From NCBI GenBank assembly GCA_964647705.1, contig CAZYIW010000016.1:1-26787 (forward strand): a DNA stretch of 26,787 nucleotides, in the 5' to 3' direction. The translations under genes were made by a program, and so were the position numbers. Shown piece by piece: positions 8,159 to 15,470 of this stretch (position 1 is its first letter; every line of letters begins with the position of its first letter). This DNA comes from CAZYIW01 sp964647705. Its GTDB lineage: Bacteria > Pseudomonadota > Gammaproteobacteria > PS1 > Pseudothioglobaceae. Under the pieces are notes generated by a model that worked only from the letters and a program-made list of their open reading frames with translations, did no database searches and was not told the origin of the DNA.

Positions 8159-9349
8159 TTATAAGAATTTTCTAATGAATATTTCGACGATTTTTCTGGC
8201 AATTTTTTGCTTGTTATTTTTCTCTATTTTTTCAGAAAAATTCTGACTGATAAAATACACTTCGTTGTCGTCATTTTTCATGCCAAAATCCGGCTTTGAA
8301 ACATCGTTGGCAATAATCACATCACAGCCTTTATTTTTGAGCTTTTTTTGAGCGTTTTTGACAATATTTTCAGTCTCAGCAGCAAAGCCAATACACAGTG
8401 GTCTATTTGCCAAATGACTGACTTCGTAAAGTATGTCTTTGTTTGCAACCAAATCCAAAGTTAGGTGGTCTTTTTCTCTTTTAATTTTATTTTTTTCGAA
8501 ATTTTTAATACGGTAGTCACTCACTGCTGCAACTGAGATGAATATGTCTTGATGTTGAATACTTTCCATGACTTTTTGATACATTTGTTCGGCGGTATCT
8601 ACAGCCATATTATGACTCTGTTGATTTAGTTCAGTAGAAACATTGCCATGAATAACACTGACGCTGGCGCCAGATTCGATACAAGCTTGTGCTAATGCGA
8701 TGCCCATTTTTCCACTACTGTGATTAGACAGATAACGAACAGGGTCGATTGGTTCAATGGTTGCGCCTAGGGTAATTAGAACATTTTTGCCTGTAAGTTT
8801 TGTACTTGTAAACGCGCCAGAAACTTTTTGTGCAATTGCCTGTGGTTGCGCCAAACGGCCTTCACCAATATCGCCACAAGCTTGTTCACCAGAGTCGGTA
8901 ATTAATTCAATTGAGTGTTTTTTCAATATTTTAAGATTGTTTTGCACGGCATCTGAGTGATACATGGCTTGATTCATTGCTGGTGCGATAAGTACTTTTC
9001 CTTCAAAAGCCAGTGCAATGCTAGTGAGCAAATCACAAGCCTTACCTGAAGCCAGATTGGCAATAGTATTGGCACTTGCTGGTGCAATCAAAAAGGCATC
9101 CGCCCATCGGGCTAACTCGATATGACCCATGGCAAGTTCTGCCTCTTTGTCCCATAAATTGCTATGAACTTTGTGTTTTGAAGTTGTCTGTAAGGACAAC
9201 TCAGTGATAAATTTAGCACCACCATTGGTTAGAATAACGCGTACCTCAGCACCCAAATCTTGTAATCGACGAACGATATCAGGCGCTTTATAAGCAGCAA
9301 TTGAACCACTCACACCCAGAAGTATTCTTTTGTTGGTCAGTGCTTTCAT
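8159..9349 (-). CDS. coaBC: Bifunctional phosphopantothenoylcysteine decarboxylase / phosphopantothenate-cysteine ligase
   Basis: CoaBC (Dfp) performs two steps of coenzyme A synthesis: ligation of cysteine to 4'-phosphopantothenate (CoaB) and FMN-dependent decarboxylation to 4'-phosphopantetheine (CoaC). The 396 residues show the CoaC part first: GSIAAYKAPD (15-24), catalytic His76 in GHIELARWAD, PAMNQAMY (123-130), and ACGDIGEGRLAQP with Cys158. The CoaB part follows with EPIDPVRYLSNHSSGKMG (199-216), VAAVSDYR (273-280) and GFAAET (321-326). Its ATG overlaps the ribD stop by four bases (ATGA), indicating translational coupling. CoaC needs FMN and ribD makes a flavin precursor, so the pairing is sensible. 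The product is complete and of normal length. Confidence 0.97.
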   Translation of the reverse strand: MKALTNKRILLGVSGSIAAYKAPDIVRRLQDLGAEVRVILTNGGAKFITELSLQTTSKHKVHSNLWDKEAELAMGHIELARWADAFLIAPASANTIANLASGKACDLLTSIALAFEGKVLIAPAMNQAMYHSDAVQNNLKILKKHSIELITDSGEQACGDIGEGRLAQPQAIAQKVSGAFTSTKLTGKNVLITLGATIEPIDPVRYLSNHSSGKMGIALAQACIESGASVSVIHGNVSTELNQQSHNMAVDTAEQMYQKVMESIQHQDIFISVAAVSDYRIKNFEKNKIKREKDHLTLDLVANKDILYEVSHLANRPLCIGFAAETENIVKNAQKKLKNKGCDVIIANDVSKPDFGMKNDDNEVYFISQNFSEKIEKNNKQKIARKIVEIFIRKFL

Positions 9350-10395
9350 TTTTCAACACCAGCAGTGAGTTTAATATCAGGCCCAAGCATACGAATATCT
9401 TGGATATTTAGATTCACTTTATCAGCCATAGAATCTAACGCTAAATTGGCCAAAGAGTTTGCATTGCTGCCCATGAGTATAGGAGCGATATAGATTATAA
9501 ATTGATCAATCAAGCGATTTTGAATCATAGCGCCAACAAGACCTGGGCCCGCCTCAAGCAAAACATTGTTAATTTCTTTATTCGCCAATTCATGCAAAAT
9601 ATTTTTAAGATCAAGTTTGCCTGATGTAACAGTTTTTGCATTATTTTGATTAAATATTAATGTCGGTGCATCGTTAGAAAAAATATTGAAATTTTTATCT
9701 TGAATTTGGTTCTTTCCATCGATAACAACTCTTATGGGCTTTGAGCTTAGATGCTCAAGGCGAACCGTCATAAAAGGATTGTCAGCCAATACCGTTCCCG
9801 AGCCTGTGACAATGGCTTGATTTTTGGCTCTTAGCTTTTGCACATCGAGTCTGGATGCCTCTGAGCTAATCCATTTGCTTTCACCACTGGACATAGAGGT
9901 TTTTCCATCAAGGCTCATGGCAATTTTGCAGGTTACAAATGGCATAGAAGTGCTCATGCGTTTGAAAAAACCTTGGTTGAGTGTTTTTGCTTCATTCTCT
10001 AACAAACCAATATCAACCTTAATACCCGATTTTTCAAGCATTTTGACGCCTTGTCCACTGACTTTAGGATTAGGGTCTAGGCTGGAGATGACCACTCTTG
10101 AGACGCCTGAATCTATGATTGCTTTTGCACAGGGTGGTGTTTTACCCGTATGTGAACACGGCTCTAGATTCACATACATCGTGGTGTTTTTTGCTTGATG
10201 ATTGATCTTACCTAGGGCATCTATTTCTGCATGGGCTTCACCAAATTTGTGATGATAGCCTTTGGCGATAATTTGATTGTTTTTGGTAATAACGCAACCG
10301 ACCATCGGATTACCTTTAACACCGAAAAAACCTTGCTTGGCAAGTCTAAGAGCTATTGCCATATTTTCAGTGTCATTTATTGAAAAGTTTGCCAT
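9346..10395 (-). CDS. ribD: Bifunctional riboflavin biosynthesis deaminase/reductase RibD
   Basis: RibD catalyses two riboflavin pathway steps, deamination of the pyrimidine intermediate from GTP and reduction of its ribosyl side chain. The 349 residues (slightly shorter than E. coli, 367) contain the zinc deaminase motifs HAEIDAL (His55, Glu57) and PCSHTGKTPPCA (Cys80, Cys89), then the reductase domain beginning VTCKIAMSLDGKTS (about residue 154). It is first in a two-gene operon with coaBC and divergent from recA over a 57-base gap. No FMN riboswitch fits in that gap. The site before the ATG is weak. Other riboflavin genes are not in the window. Confidence 0.96.
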   Translation of the reverse strand: MANFSINDTENMAIALRLAKQGFFGVKGNPMVGCVITKNNQIIAKGYHHKFGEAHAEIDALGKINHQAKNTTMYVNLEPCSHTGKTPPCAKAIIDSGVSRVVISSLDPNPKVSGQGVKMLEKSGIKVDIGLLENEAKTLNQGFFKRMSTSMPFVTCKIAMSLDGKTSMSSGESKWISSEASRLDVQKLRAKNQAIVTGSGTVLADNPFMTVRLEHLSSKPIRVVIDGKNQIQDKNFNIFSNDAPTLIFNQNNAKTVTSGKLDLKNILHELANKEINNVLLEAGPGLVGAMIQNRLIDQFIIYIAPILMGSNANSLANLALDSMADKVNLNIQDIRMLGPDIKLTAGVEK

Positions 10396-10406
10396 TAGAA
10401 TTGCGA

Positions 10407-10412
10407 TATAAT
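10407..10412 (+). promoter_or_regulatory. Probable recA -10 box
   Basis: A perfect TATAAT lies 40 bases before the recA start codon, giving a leader of about 34 bases. No good -35 hexamer stands 16-18 bases upstream, and no LexA operator (CTGT-N8-ACAG) is visible in the ribD-recA gap. Confidence 0.45.
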
Positions 10413-10452
10413 TATCGGTTAATTTAATTGTATTTTACTCGGAGTAATTAGC

Positions 10453-11463
10453 GTGGATGAACAGAAAAAACAAGCCCTAAAAGCGGCGCTTGCACAGATT
10501 GACAAACAGTTTGGAAAGGGTTCGGTTATGCTTTTAGGCGACGAGCAATCACAAGGTGATATTGAGTCGGTATCCACAGGCAGCTTAAGTTTGGATATTG
10601 CCTTAGGCATTGGTGGTTTGCCACGAGGCCGAATTATTGAAATTTATGGCCCAGAATCATCAGGTAAAACCACACTCACGCTTCATGTAATTGCACAAAT
10701 GCAAAAAGCTGGCGGTACTGCGGCTTTTATTGATGCAGAACATGCGCTCGATCCGCAATATGCCAAACGCTTAGGCGTGAATACAGATGAGTTACTCATA
10801 TCACAGCCAGACACGGGTGAGCAAGCACTTGAAATTACAGATATGTTGGTACGATCAGGCGGTGTGGATATTGTGGTAGTTGATTCAGTTGCAGCACTCA
10901 CGCCAAAAGCCGAAATTGAGGGAGATATGGGTGACTCTCATATGGGGTTACAAGCCAGACTCATGTCCCAAGCGCTTAGAAAACTCACCGCAAACATCAA
11001 AAAAACCAATACCATGGTCATTTTTATCAACCAGCTGAGAATGAAGATTGGTGTTATGTTCGGTAATCCTGAAACAACAACTGGCGGTAACGCATTGAAA
11101 TTTTATGCTTCGGTGCGCCTAGACATTCGCCGTATCGGTGCGATTAAGAAAGGCGATGAAATTTTGGGTAATGAAACCCGTGTTAAAGTGCTAAAGAACA
11201 AAGTTTCACCACCTTTTAAACAAGCGGAATTTCAAATTCTCTACAACGAAGGTATTTCTCGAGAAAGTGAAGTTATCGATTTAGGCGTGGCCAATGGTTT
11301 TGTAGAAAAATCTGGAGCTTGGTATAGCGTTGATGGTGAACGTATTGGACAAGGCAAAGATAACGCCAGAGAATATTTAAAAGAACACCCAGAGTTAAGC
11401 GAAAGTATTGAGAAAAAAATTCGCGAAAAATTAATGCAAGGTAGTGGCTCAAACGCAGAATAA
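10453..11463 (+). CDS. recA: Recombinase RecA
   Basis: RecA forms ATP-dependent filaments on single-stranded DNA for homologous recombination and repair. The 336-residue protein is nearly the same length as E. coli RecA. It shows Walker A GPESSGKTT (66-74), Walker B with VVVDSVAAL (140-148), the L2 loop region FGNPETTTGGNALKFYASVR, and a short acidic C-terminal tail. The start is a GTG: it gives DEQKKQALKAALAQIDKQFG, which aligns with the RecA N-terminus, and CGGAG lies eight bases upstream. It begins a run of six overlapping plus-strand genes, with recX overlapping its last 20 bases. Obligate clam symbionts of the same broad group are reported to have lost recA; here it is intact. Confidence 0.98.
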   Translation: MDEQKKQALKAALAQIDKQFGKGSVMLLGDEQSQGDIESVSTGSLSLDIALGIGGLPRGRIIEIYGPESSGKTTLTLHVIAQMQKAGGTAAFIDAEHALDPQYAKRLGVNTDELLISQPDTGEQALEITDMLVRSGGVDIVVVDSVAALTPKAEIEGDMGDSHMGLQARLMSQALRKLTANIKKTNTMVIFINQLRMKIGVMFGNPETTTGGNALKFYASVRLDIRRIGAIKKGDEILGNETRVKVLKNKVSPPFKQAEFQILYNEGISRESEVIDLGVANGFVEKSGAWYSVDGERIGQGKDNAREYLKEHPELSESIEKKIREKLMQGSGSNAE

Positions 11464-11863
11464 GTGCTATGCCAGCGCTTTAAGAATGCTAGCGAGACGT
11501 GAACACTCACAACTTGAAATTCAACAAAAACTCCAACAAAAGGATTTTGAACACGCCGATATTCAAAAAACAATTGCATTATTGATTGAGCAAGGTTACC
11601 AAAGTGATGAGCGTTTTGCTGAAGCCTTCATAAGGATGCGTTATAACCAAGGCAAAGGCCCAATAAAAATTGTATTAGAGCTTAAGCAAAGAGGCGTTGA
11701 TCAATTTGATTTATCCGTTTATGATTGGCGAGATAGGGCTAAACAAGTGGCACAGAAAAAGTTTGGCTCAGAGGCGCCAAAAGACTATAAAGAGAAAGCA
11801 AAAAGACAGCGTTTTTTACAATCCAGAGGTTTTGATTTTGAACAAATTCGATATGCTGTCTGA
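11444..11863 (+). CDS. recX: RecA regulator RecX
   Basis: RecX modulates RecA filament growth. The 139-residue protein carries the family features: ALRMLARREHSQLEIQQKL near the N-terminus, the central IEQGYQSDERFAEAFIRMR segment, and a C-terminal helical repeat with RFLQSRGFDFEQI. I use the GTG at 11444, inside the end of recA, because the family needs residues before ALRMLARREH and no in-frame ATG lies earlier; the next in-frame ATG (Met15) would remove conserved sequence. The overlap with recA matches the usual recA-recX arrangement and suggests coupled, lower-level translation. Confidence 0.92.
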   Translation: MAQTQNKCYASALRMLARREHSQLEIQQKLQQKDFEHADIQKTIALLIEQGYQSDERFAEAFIRMRYNQGKGPIKIVLELKQRGVDQFDLSVYDWRDRAKQVAQKKFGSEAPKDYKEKAKRQRFLQSRGFDFEQIRYAV

Positions 11864-12239
11864 TAGCAGTTTATTTTCCATGCGTTCGCCACTGTATATT
11901 AAGTATCCTAACGGAGAAACACGTGTTGTCGAGCAGCTTTTTCAGCATCCTCAAGGGGTATTATATTTTGAGCTGTTTTGGGAAAAAGATCCCACCTATA
12001 GTATCCACCTGATAGAAGGCGAGATAAAAGGACAAGGTCCATGGCGTGTGGGCGAATGTAGTTTTCATGTGTTAGGCTGTAATCATACGCATCCACAACT
12101 TTGCGAAACACATGCTTTTTGGCAACAAGAACACCTGTTAAATCCTGAGCAGTTTAGAGCAGATGAGGTGATGAATATAGCACGACAAAAAGGTGCAATA
12201 ATTCCTAAAAACCATCCAATTAATGATGCGCGGTATTGA
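11853..12239 (+). CDS. Conserved-looking protein of unknown function, Cys/His-rich centre
   Basis: I do not recognise the family. From the ATG at 11853 the protein has 128 residues; the ATG at 11880 would give 119. There is no signal peptide or membrane segment. The middle part (residues 69-87) holds three Cys and four His in 19 positions: Cys69, His72, Cys76, His78, His80, Cys84 and His87. This looks like a metal-binding or redox site, but that is inference. It overlaps recX by 11 bases and the downstream ABC exporter by 17, so it is translated as part of this chain of genes. A longer open frame extends upstream inside recX but is unlikely to be used. Confidence 0.75.
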   Translation: MLSDSSLFSMRSPLYIKYPNGETRVVEQLFQHPQGVLYFELFWEKDPTYSIHLIEGEIKGQGPWRVGECSFHVLGCNHTHPQLCETHAFWQQEHLLNPEQFRADEVMNIARQKGAIIPKNHPINDARY

Positions 12240-14016
12240 TACCCAAACAAAAGCTTACGACTTTAAGACAAGAGACATTAAAGTTTTAAAAAAACTTTGG
12301 CCCTATCTTGTTAAGATGCGTGTGCGGGTTTTCCTAGCACTTGGTTTTCTGATACTGGCTAAATTTGCTAATGTAGGCATACCCATCATTTTAAAAGAGA
12401 TTGTTGACAGTCTTGACCAACCCAATACCATGTTAGTCATGCCACTGGGTCTATTATTTGCATATGGTTTATTGCGCTTATCCAGTTCATTATTTAATGA
12501 GCTTAGGGATGCGGTATTTGCCAAGGTTCGTTATCATGCAATGCATTTGATAGCTCTTGGTGTTTTTAAGCATCTACACACATTGGACTTATCCTTTCAT
12601 CTTGATCGTCGTATAGGTGGTATTACTCGTGATATTGATCGCGGCACACAGAGTGTTTCCACGCTTTTGAGTATTTTTGTTTTTAACATCCTGCCATCGC
12701 TTTTTGAGATTTTATTGGTGATTGGTTTGTTATGGATTAGCTACGATGTTTTTTTTGCCGGTGTTTCATTAATGACTGTGGTGTTTTATATTGGCCTGAC
12801 TTTGGCAATAACCACATGGAGAATGAAATTTCGTTATCAAATGAATGATATGCAATCTCAAGCCAATACCAATGCAGTCGATAGTCTAATCAATTACGAG
12901 ACAGTGAAATACTTTAATCAAGAGAACTTTGAGATTGAGCGCTATGACAATACCATGAGCCGCTGGGAAAATATTGCTGTTAGAAGTTTTACCTCAATGA
13001 CTGCCCTTAATTTTGTTCAAGGTTCTGTTATTGCTATTGGTGTGAGTGTGATTTTGTATTTAGCAACACAGGGTGTGGTGGATCAACAACTGAGCCTAGG
13101 TGATTTGATTATGATTCAAGCTTTGTTATTGCAACTTTTTTTACCACTGGGTAACTTGGGTATTATCTATCGACAAATCAAACATAATTTTATTGATATG
13201 AACAATATGTTTGATTTATTAGATCGGCACTCAGCCGTTAAAGACATAGATGGCGCCAAAGATTTAGCCGTGGTTAATGGCAGGGTGGAATTTAATAACG
13301 TATCATTTGCATATCCTGGCAAATCAGCGGTTCTTAATAATATTAACTTTAGTATCGAGCCAGGGCAAAAAGTTGCAGTGGTTGGGTCTTCTGGTTCTGG
13401 AAAATCTACTTTAGCGAAATTGCTTTTTCGTTTTTATGATGTTCAAAGTGGCACAATCCTAATTGATGGACAAGACATTAAACAAAAAACACAACAATCG
13501 GTGCAATCCTCAATAGGTGTGGTGCCCCAAGACACTGTGATGTTTAATGAAAGTATTTACTACAACATCGCTTATGGGCATCCAAATGCAACGGATGAGC
13601 AAATTAAAAAAGCTGCCAAGTTAAGTTTTATTAGTGATTTTATTGAATCTTTGCCTCAGGGTTACGACACATTGGTAGGTGAGCGCGGTCTAAAGCTATC
13701 AGGAGGAGAAAAGCAACGACTCGCCATTGCCAGAGTATTGCTCAAAAATCCACCAATATTGATTTTTGATGAGGCAACATCGGCTCTAGACTCTTATTCA
13801 GAAAAAATGGTGCAAAAGGCTTTGAACGATTTATCAGAACAACACACTACATTAGTGATCGCACATAGACTTTCCACCATTGTGGATAGTGATCAAATTA
13901 TCGTTTTGGCTAATGGAAAGATCAAAGAGCGTGGCACACACAACCAACTCATTAAAGAAGATGGCGAATACGCCAAATTATGGAAGATGCAATCTAGACA
14001 ACACGATGAAGTTTAA
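12223..14016 (+). CDS. Atm1/HMT1-type ABC exporter (fused permease-ATPase)
   Basis: A 597-residue half-transporter: about six membrane helices in residues 30-330, then one ATPase domain with Walker A GSSGSGKST (388-396), ABC signature LSGGEKQ (492-498), Walker B ending at Asp516-Glu517, and the switch His548 in IAHRLST. It would work as a homodimer in the inner membrane. The N-terminal region (LWPYL, LILAKFANVGIPIILKEIVD) and ETVKYFNQE (about 226-234) resemble the Atm1/HMT1 group, whose members move glutathione-linked sulfur species or metal conjugates. The actual substrate is unknown here. Its ATG lies inside the end of the previous gene, and tgt begins inside its own end. Confidence 0.88.
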   Translation: MMRGIDTQTKAYDFKTRDIKVLKKLWPYLVKMRVRVFLALGFLILAKFANVGIPIILKEIVDSLDQPNTMLVMPLGLLFAYGLLRLSSSLFNELRDAVFAKVRYHAMHLIALGVFKHLHTLDLSFHLDRRIGGITRDIDRGTQSVSTLLSIFVFNILPSLFEILLVIGLLWISYDVFFAGVSLMTVVFYIGLTLAITTWRMKFRYQMNDMQSQANTNAVDSLINYETVKYFNQENFEIERYDNTMSRWENIAVRSFTSMTALNFVQGSVIAIGVSVILYLATQGVVDQQLSLGDLIMIQALLLQLFLPLGNLGIIYRQIKHNFIDMNNMFDLLDRHSAVKDIDGAKDLAVVNGRVEFNNVSFAYPGKSAVLNNINFSIEPGQKVAVVGSSGSGKSTLAKLLFRFYDVQSGTILIDGQDIKQKTQQSVQSSIGVVPQDTVMFNESIYYNIAYGHPNATDEQIKKAAKLSFISDFIESLPQGYDTLVGERGLKLSGGEKQRLAIARVLLKNPPILIFDEATSALDSYSEKMVQKALNDLSEQHTTLVIAHRLSTIVDSDQIIVLANGKIKERGTHNQLIKEDGEYAKLWKMQSRQHDEV

Positions 14017-15115
14017 GCTAAAAAATACCAACAACAAGGCCAGACGCGGTCAACTGGCCTTTAAATGTGGTGTGGTTGAAACTCCGGCATTTATGCCGGT
14101 TGGTACTTATGGCACTGTGAAAGCCATGACACCTGAAGAGGTGAGTGACATAGGTGCGCAAATTATCTTGGGCAATACTTTCCATTTAGCAATTACACCT
14201 GGTGTTGACATCATCAATCAACATGGCGATTTACATGACTTTATGCATTGGCAGGGGCCAATTCTAACTGACTCAGGTGGCTTTCAAGTTTTTAGCCTAG
14301 GTCAGATGAGAAAAATCACTGAACAAGGCGTTAATTTTCAATCACCTAAAGACGGCTCAAAAATTTTTATGGGGCCGGAAGAGTCCATGCAAATTCAAAA
14401 AGCATTGGGTTCAGATATTGTGATGATTTTTGATGAGTGTACACCGTATCCTGCAGACAAAATAACGGCCGATCAATCAATGCAACTTTCACTCAGATGG
14501 GCTAAGCGTTCTAAGTCAGAGCATTTAAACCTAGAAAACCCAAATGCATTATTTGGCATTGTCCAAGGAGGCATGCATGAAGACTTACGCCTAGAGTCTG
14601 CCAAGGCATTGATTGATATTGGTTTTGACGGTTATGCCATTGGCGGGCTTTCTGTTGGTGAGCCTAAAGATGAGATGATGGCGGTTTTGGATTATCTGCC
14701 TGCTCACCTACCAAAAGACAAGCCACGTTATTTAATGGGTGTCGGCACACCGAGTGATTTAGTAGAAGCAGTAGACAGGGGTATTGACATGTTTGATTGT
14801 GTATTACCTACCCGCAATGCCAGAAACGGATATTTATTCACCAGTGAGGGTGTGGTGAAGATTCGTAATGCCAAATACAAACATGATCCTTCACCAATTG
14901 ATAAAAATTGTGGTTGTTATACTTGTCAACATTATTCTCGTGCGTATGTGCATCACTTACAAAAAATAGGGGAAATTCTAGGTGCTAGGCTAGCTACTAT
15001 TCATAATCTATATTATTACCAACATTTAATGAGCTCTATGAGAAGGGCAATTGAACAAGGTGCTTTTGCTGAATTTAAACAACAATTCTATCAATTAAGA
15101 GATGACCATATCTAA
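14006..15115 (+). CDS. tgt: Queuine tRNA-ribosyltransferase Tgt
   Basis: Bacterial Tgt exchanges guanine-34 for preQ1 in tRNAs with GUN anticodons, the base-exchange step of queuosine synthesis. I take the ATG at 14006 (369 residues), overlapping the exporter stop by 11 bases; it gives MKFKLKNTNNKARRG, which fits the family start, while the open frame extending further upstream does not. Key motifs: TDSGGFQ with Asp89, FGIVQGG (183-189), GGLSVGEP (213-220), nucleophile Asp264 in DMFDCVLPTRNARNG, and the zinc ligands Cys302, Cys304, Cys307 and His333. One oddity is LAITPG (61-66), where most Tgt proteins have an Arg before PG. queA and the yajC-secDF genes often near tgt are absent. Confidence 0.97.
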   Translation: MKFKLKNTNNKARRGQLAFKCGVVETPAFMPVGTYGTVKAMTPEEVSDIGAQIILGNTFHLAITPGVDIINQHGDLHDFMHWQGPILTDSGGFQVFSLGQMRKITEQGVNFQSPKDGSKIFMGPEESMQIQKALGSDIVMIFDECTPYPADKITADQSMQLSLRWAKRSKSEHLNLENPNALFGIVQGGMHEDLRLESAKALIDIGFDGYAIGGLSVGEPKDEMMAVLDYLPAHLPKDKPRYLMGVGTPSDLVEAVDRGIDMFDCVLPTRNARNGYLFTSEGVVKIRNAKYKHDPSPIDKNCGCYTCQHYSRAYVHHLQKIGEILGARLATIHNLYYYQHLMSSMRRAIEQGAFAEFKQQFYQLRDDHI

Positions 15116-15470
15116 ACTGTTATTTTTTATTGATGAAGGTGGCTTTGACGACTACACAAAACTGTTTGTTGATCTAGGTTATGAGGTAGATTTTGAAACC
15201 TCGCAAAGAAGAGCGGTTAAATTAGCTAAAAAAAATAGCTATGAAGTTTTGGTGGCGGAGTTTAACTATAATCCTGAATTTCGTGATCGTGTTAGCAATA
15301 TTGAATCTCTTTTAGCAACAATGGAATCACATTCACCCAAGGCGAAGATTGTCATTCTATACGACCCAATCAATCAGGCACAATTAGATCAACTGCAACA
15401 ACGCTATCGAATGGATAAGGTGTTGAGTTTTCCAATATTAGAACAAGATATTCATCAAGCGGTTAGTTGA
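15102..15470 (+). CDS. Degenerate receiver-domain (CheY-like) protein, no output domain
   Basis: A 122-residue single-domain protein whose pattern of alternating strands and helices resembles a two-component receiver: LLFFIDE (acidic pair Asp11-Glu12), EVLVAEFNYNP at the third strand, KIVILYDP at the fourth and DKVLSFPI at the fifth. The usual phospho-acceptor Asp is replaced by Glu53, the Thr/Ser by Tyr87, and the conserved Lys by Phe110. It therefore probably cannot be phosphorylated in the normal way. No kinase or DNA-binding domain is nearby. Its ATG overlaps the end of tgt by 14 bases, making it last in the recA-led chain, and its stop overlaps the convergent mrdA stop by 8 bases. Function is unknown. 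Confidence 0.72.
   Translation: MTISKLLFFIDEGGFDDYTKLFVDLGYEVDFETSQRRAVKLAKKNSYEVLVAEFNYNPEFRDRVSNIESLLATMESHSPKAKIVILYDPINQAQLDQLQQRYRMDKVLSFPILEQDIHQAVS

Noticed and set aside
8746..8770. CoaBC reads TLGATIEPIDPVR where E. coli has an Arg in TAGPTRE
   Set aside because: This position varies in the CoaB family, and all other CoaB motifs are intact, so it is not evidence of lost activity.
10396..10452. LexA-type SOS operator before recA
   Set aside because: No CTGT-N8-ACAG or close match is present in the ribD-recA gap; other LexA specificities cannot be judged from one site.
10396..10452. FMN riboswitch before ribD
   Set aside because: The gap to recA is only 57 bases, too short for the aptamer, and none of its conserved blocks is seen.
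11241..11579. Minus-strand open frame opposite the recA-recX junction
   Set aside because: It is antisense to two conserved genes whose motifs are intact, has no ribosome binding site and no recognisable domain.
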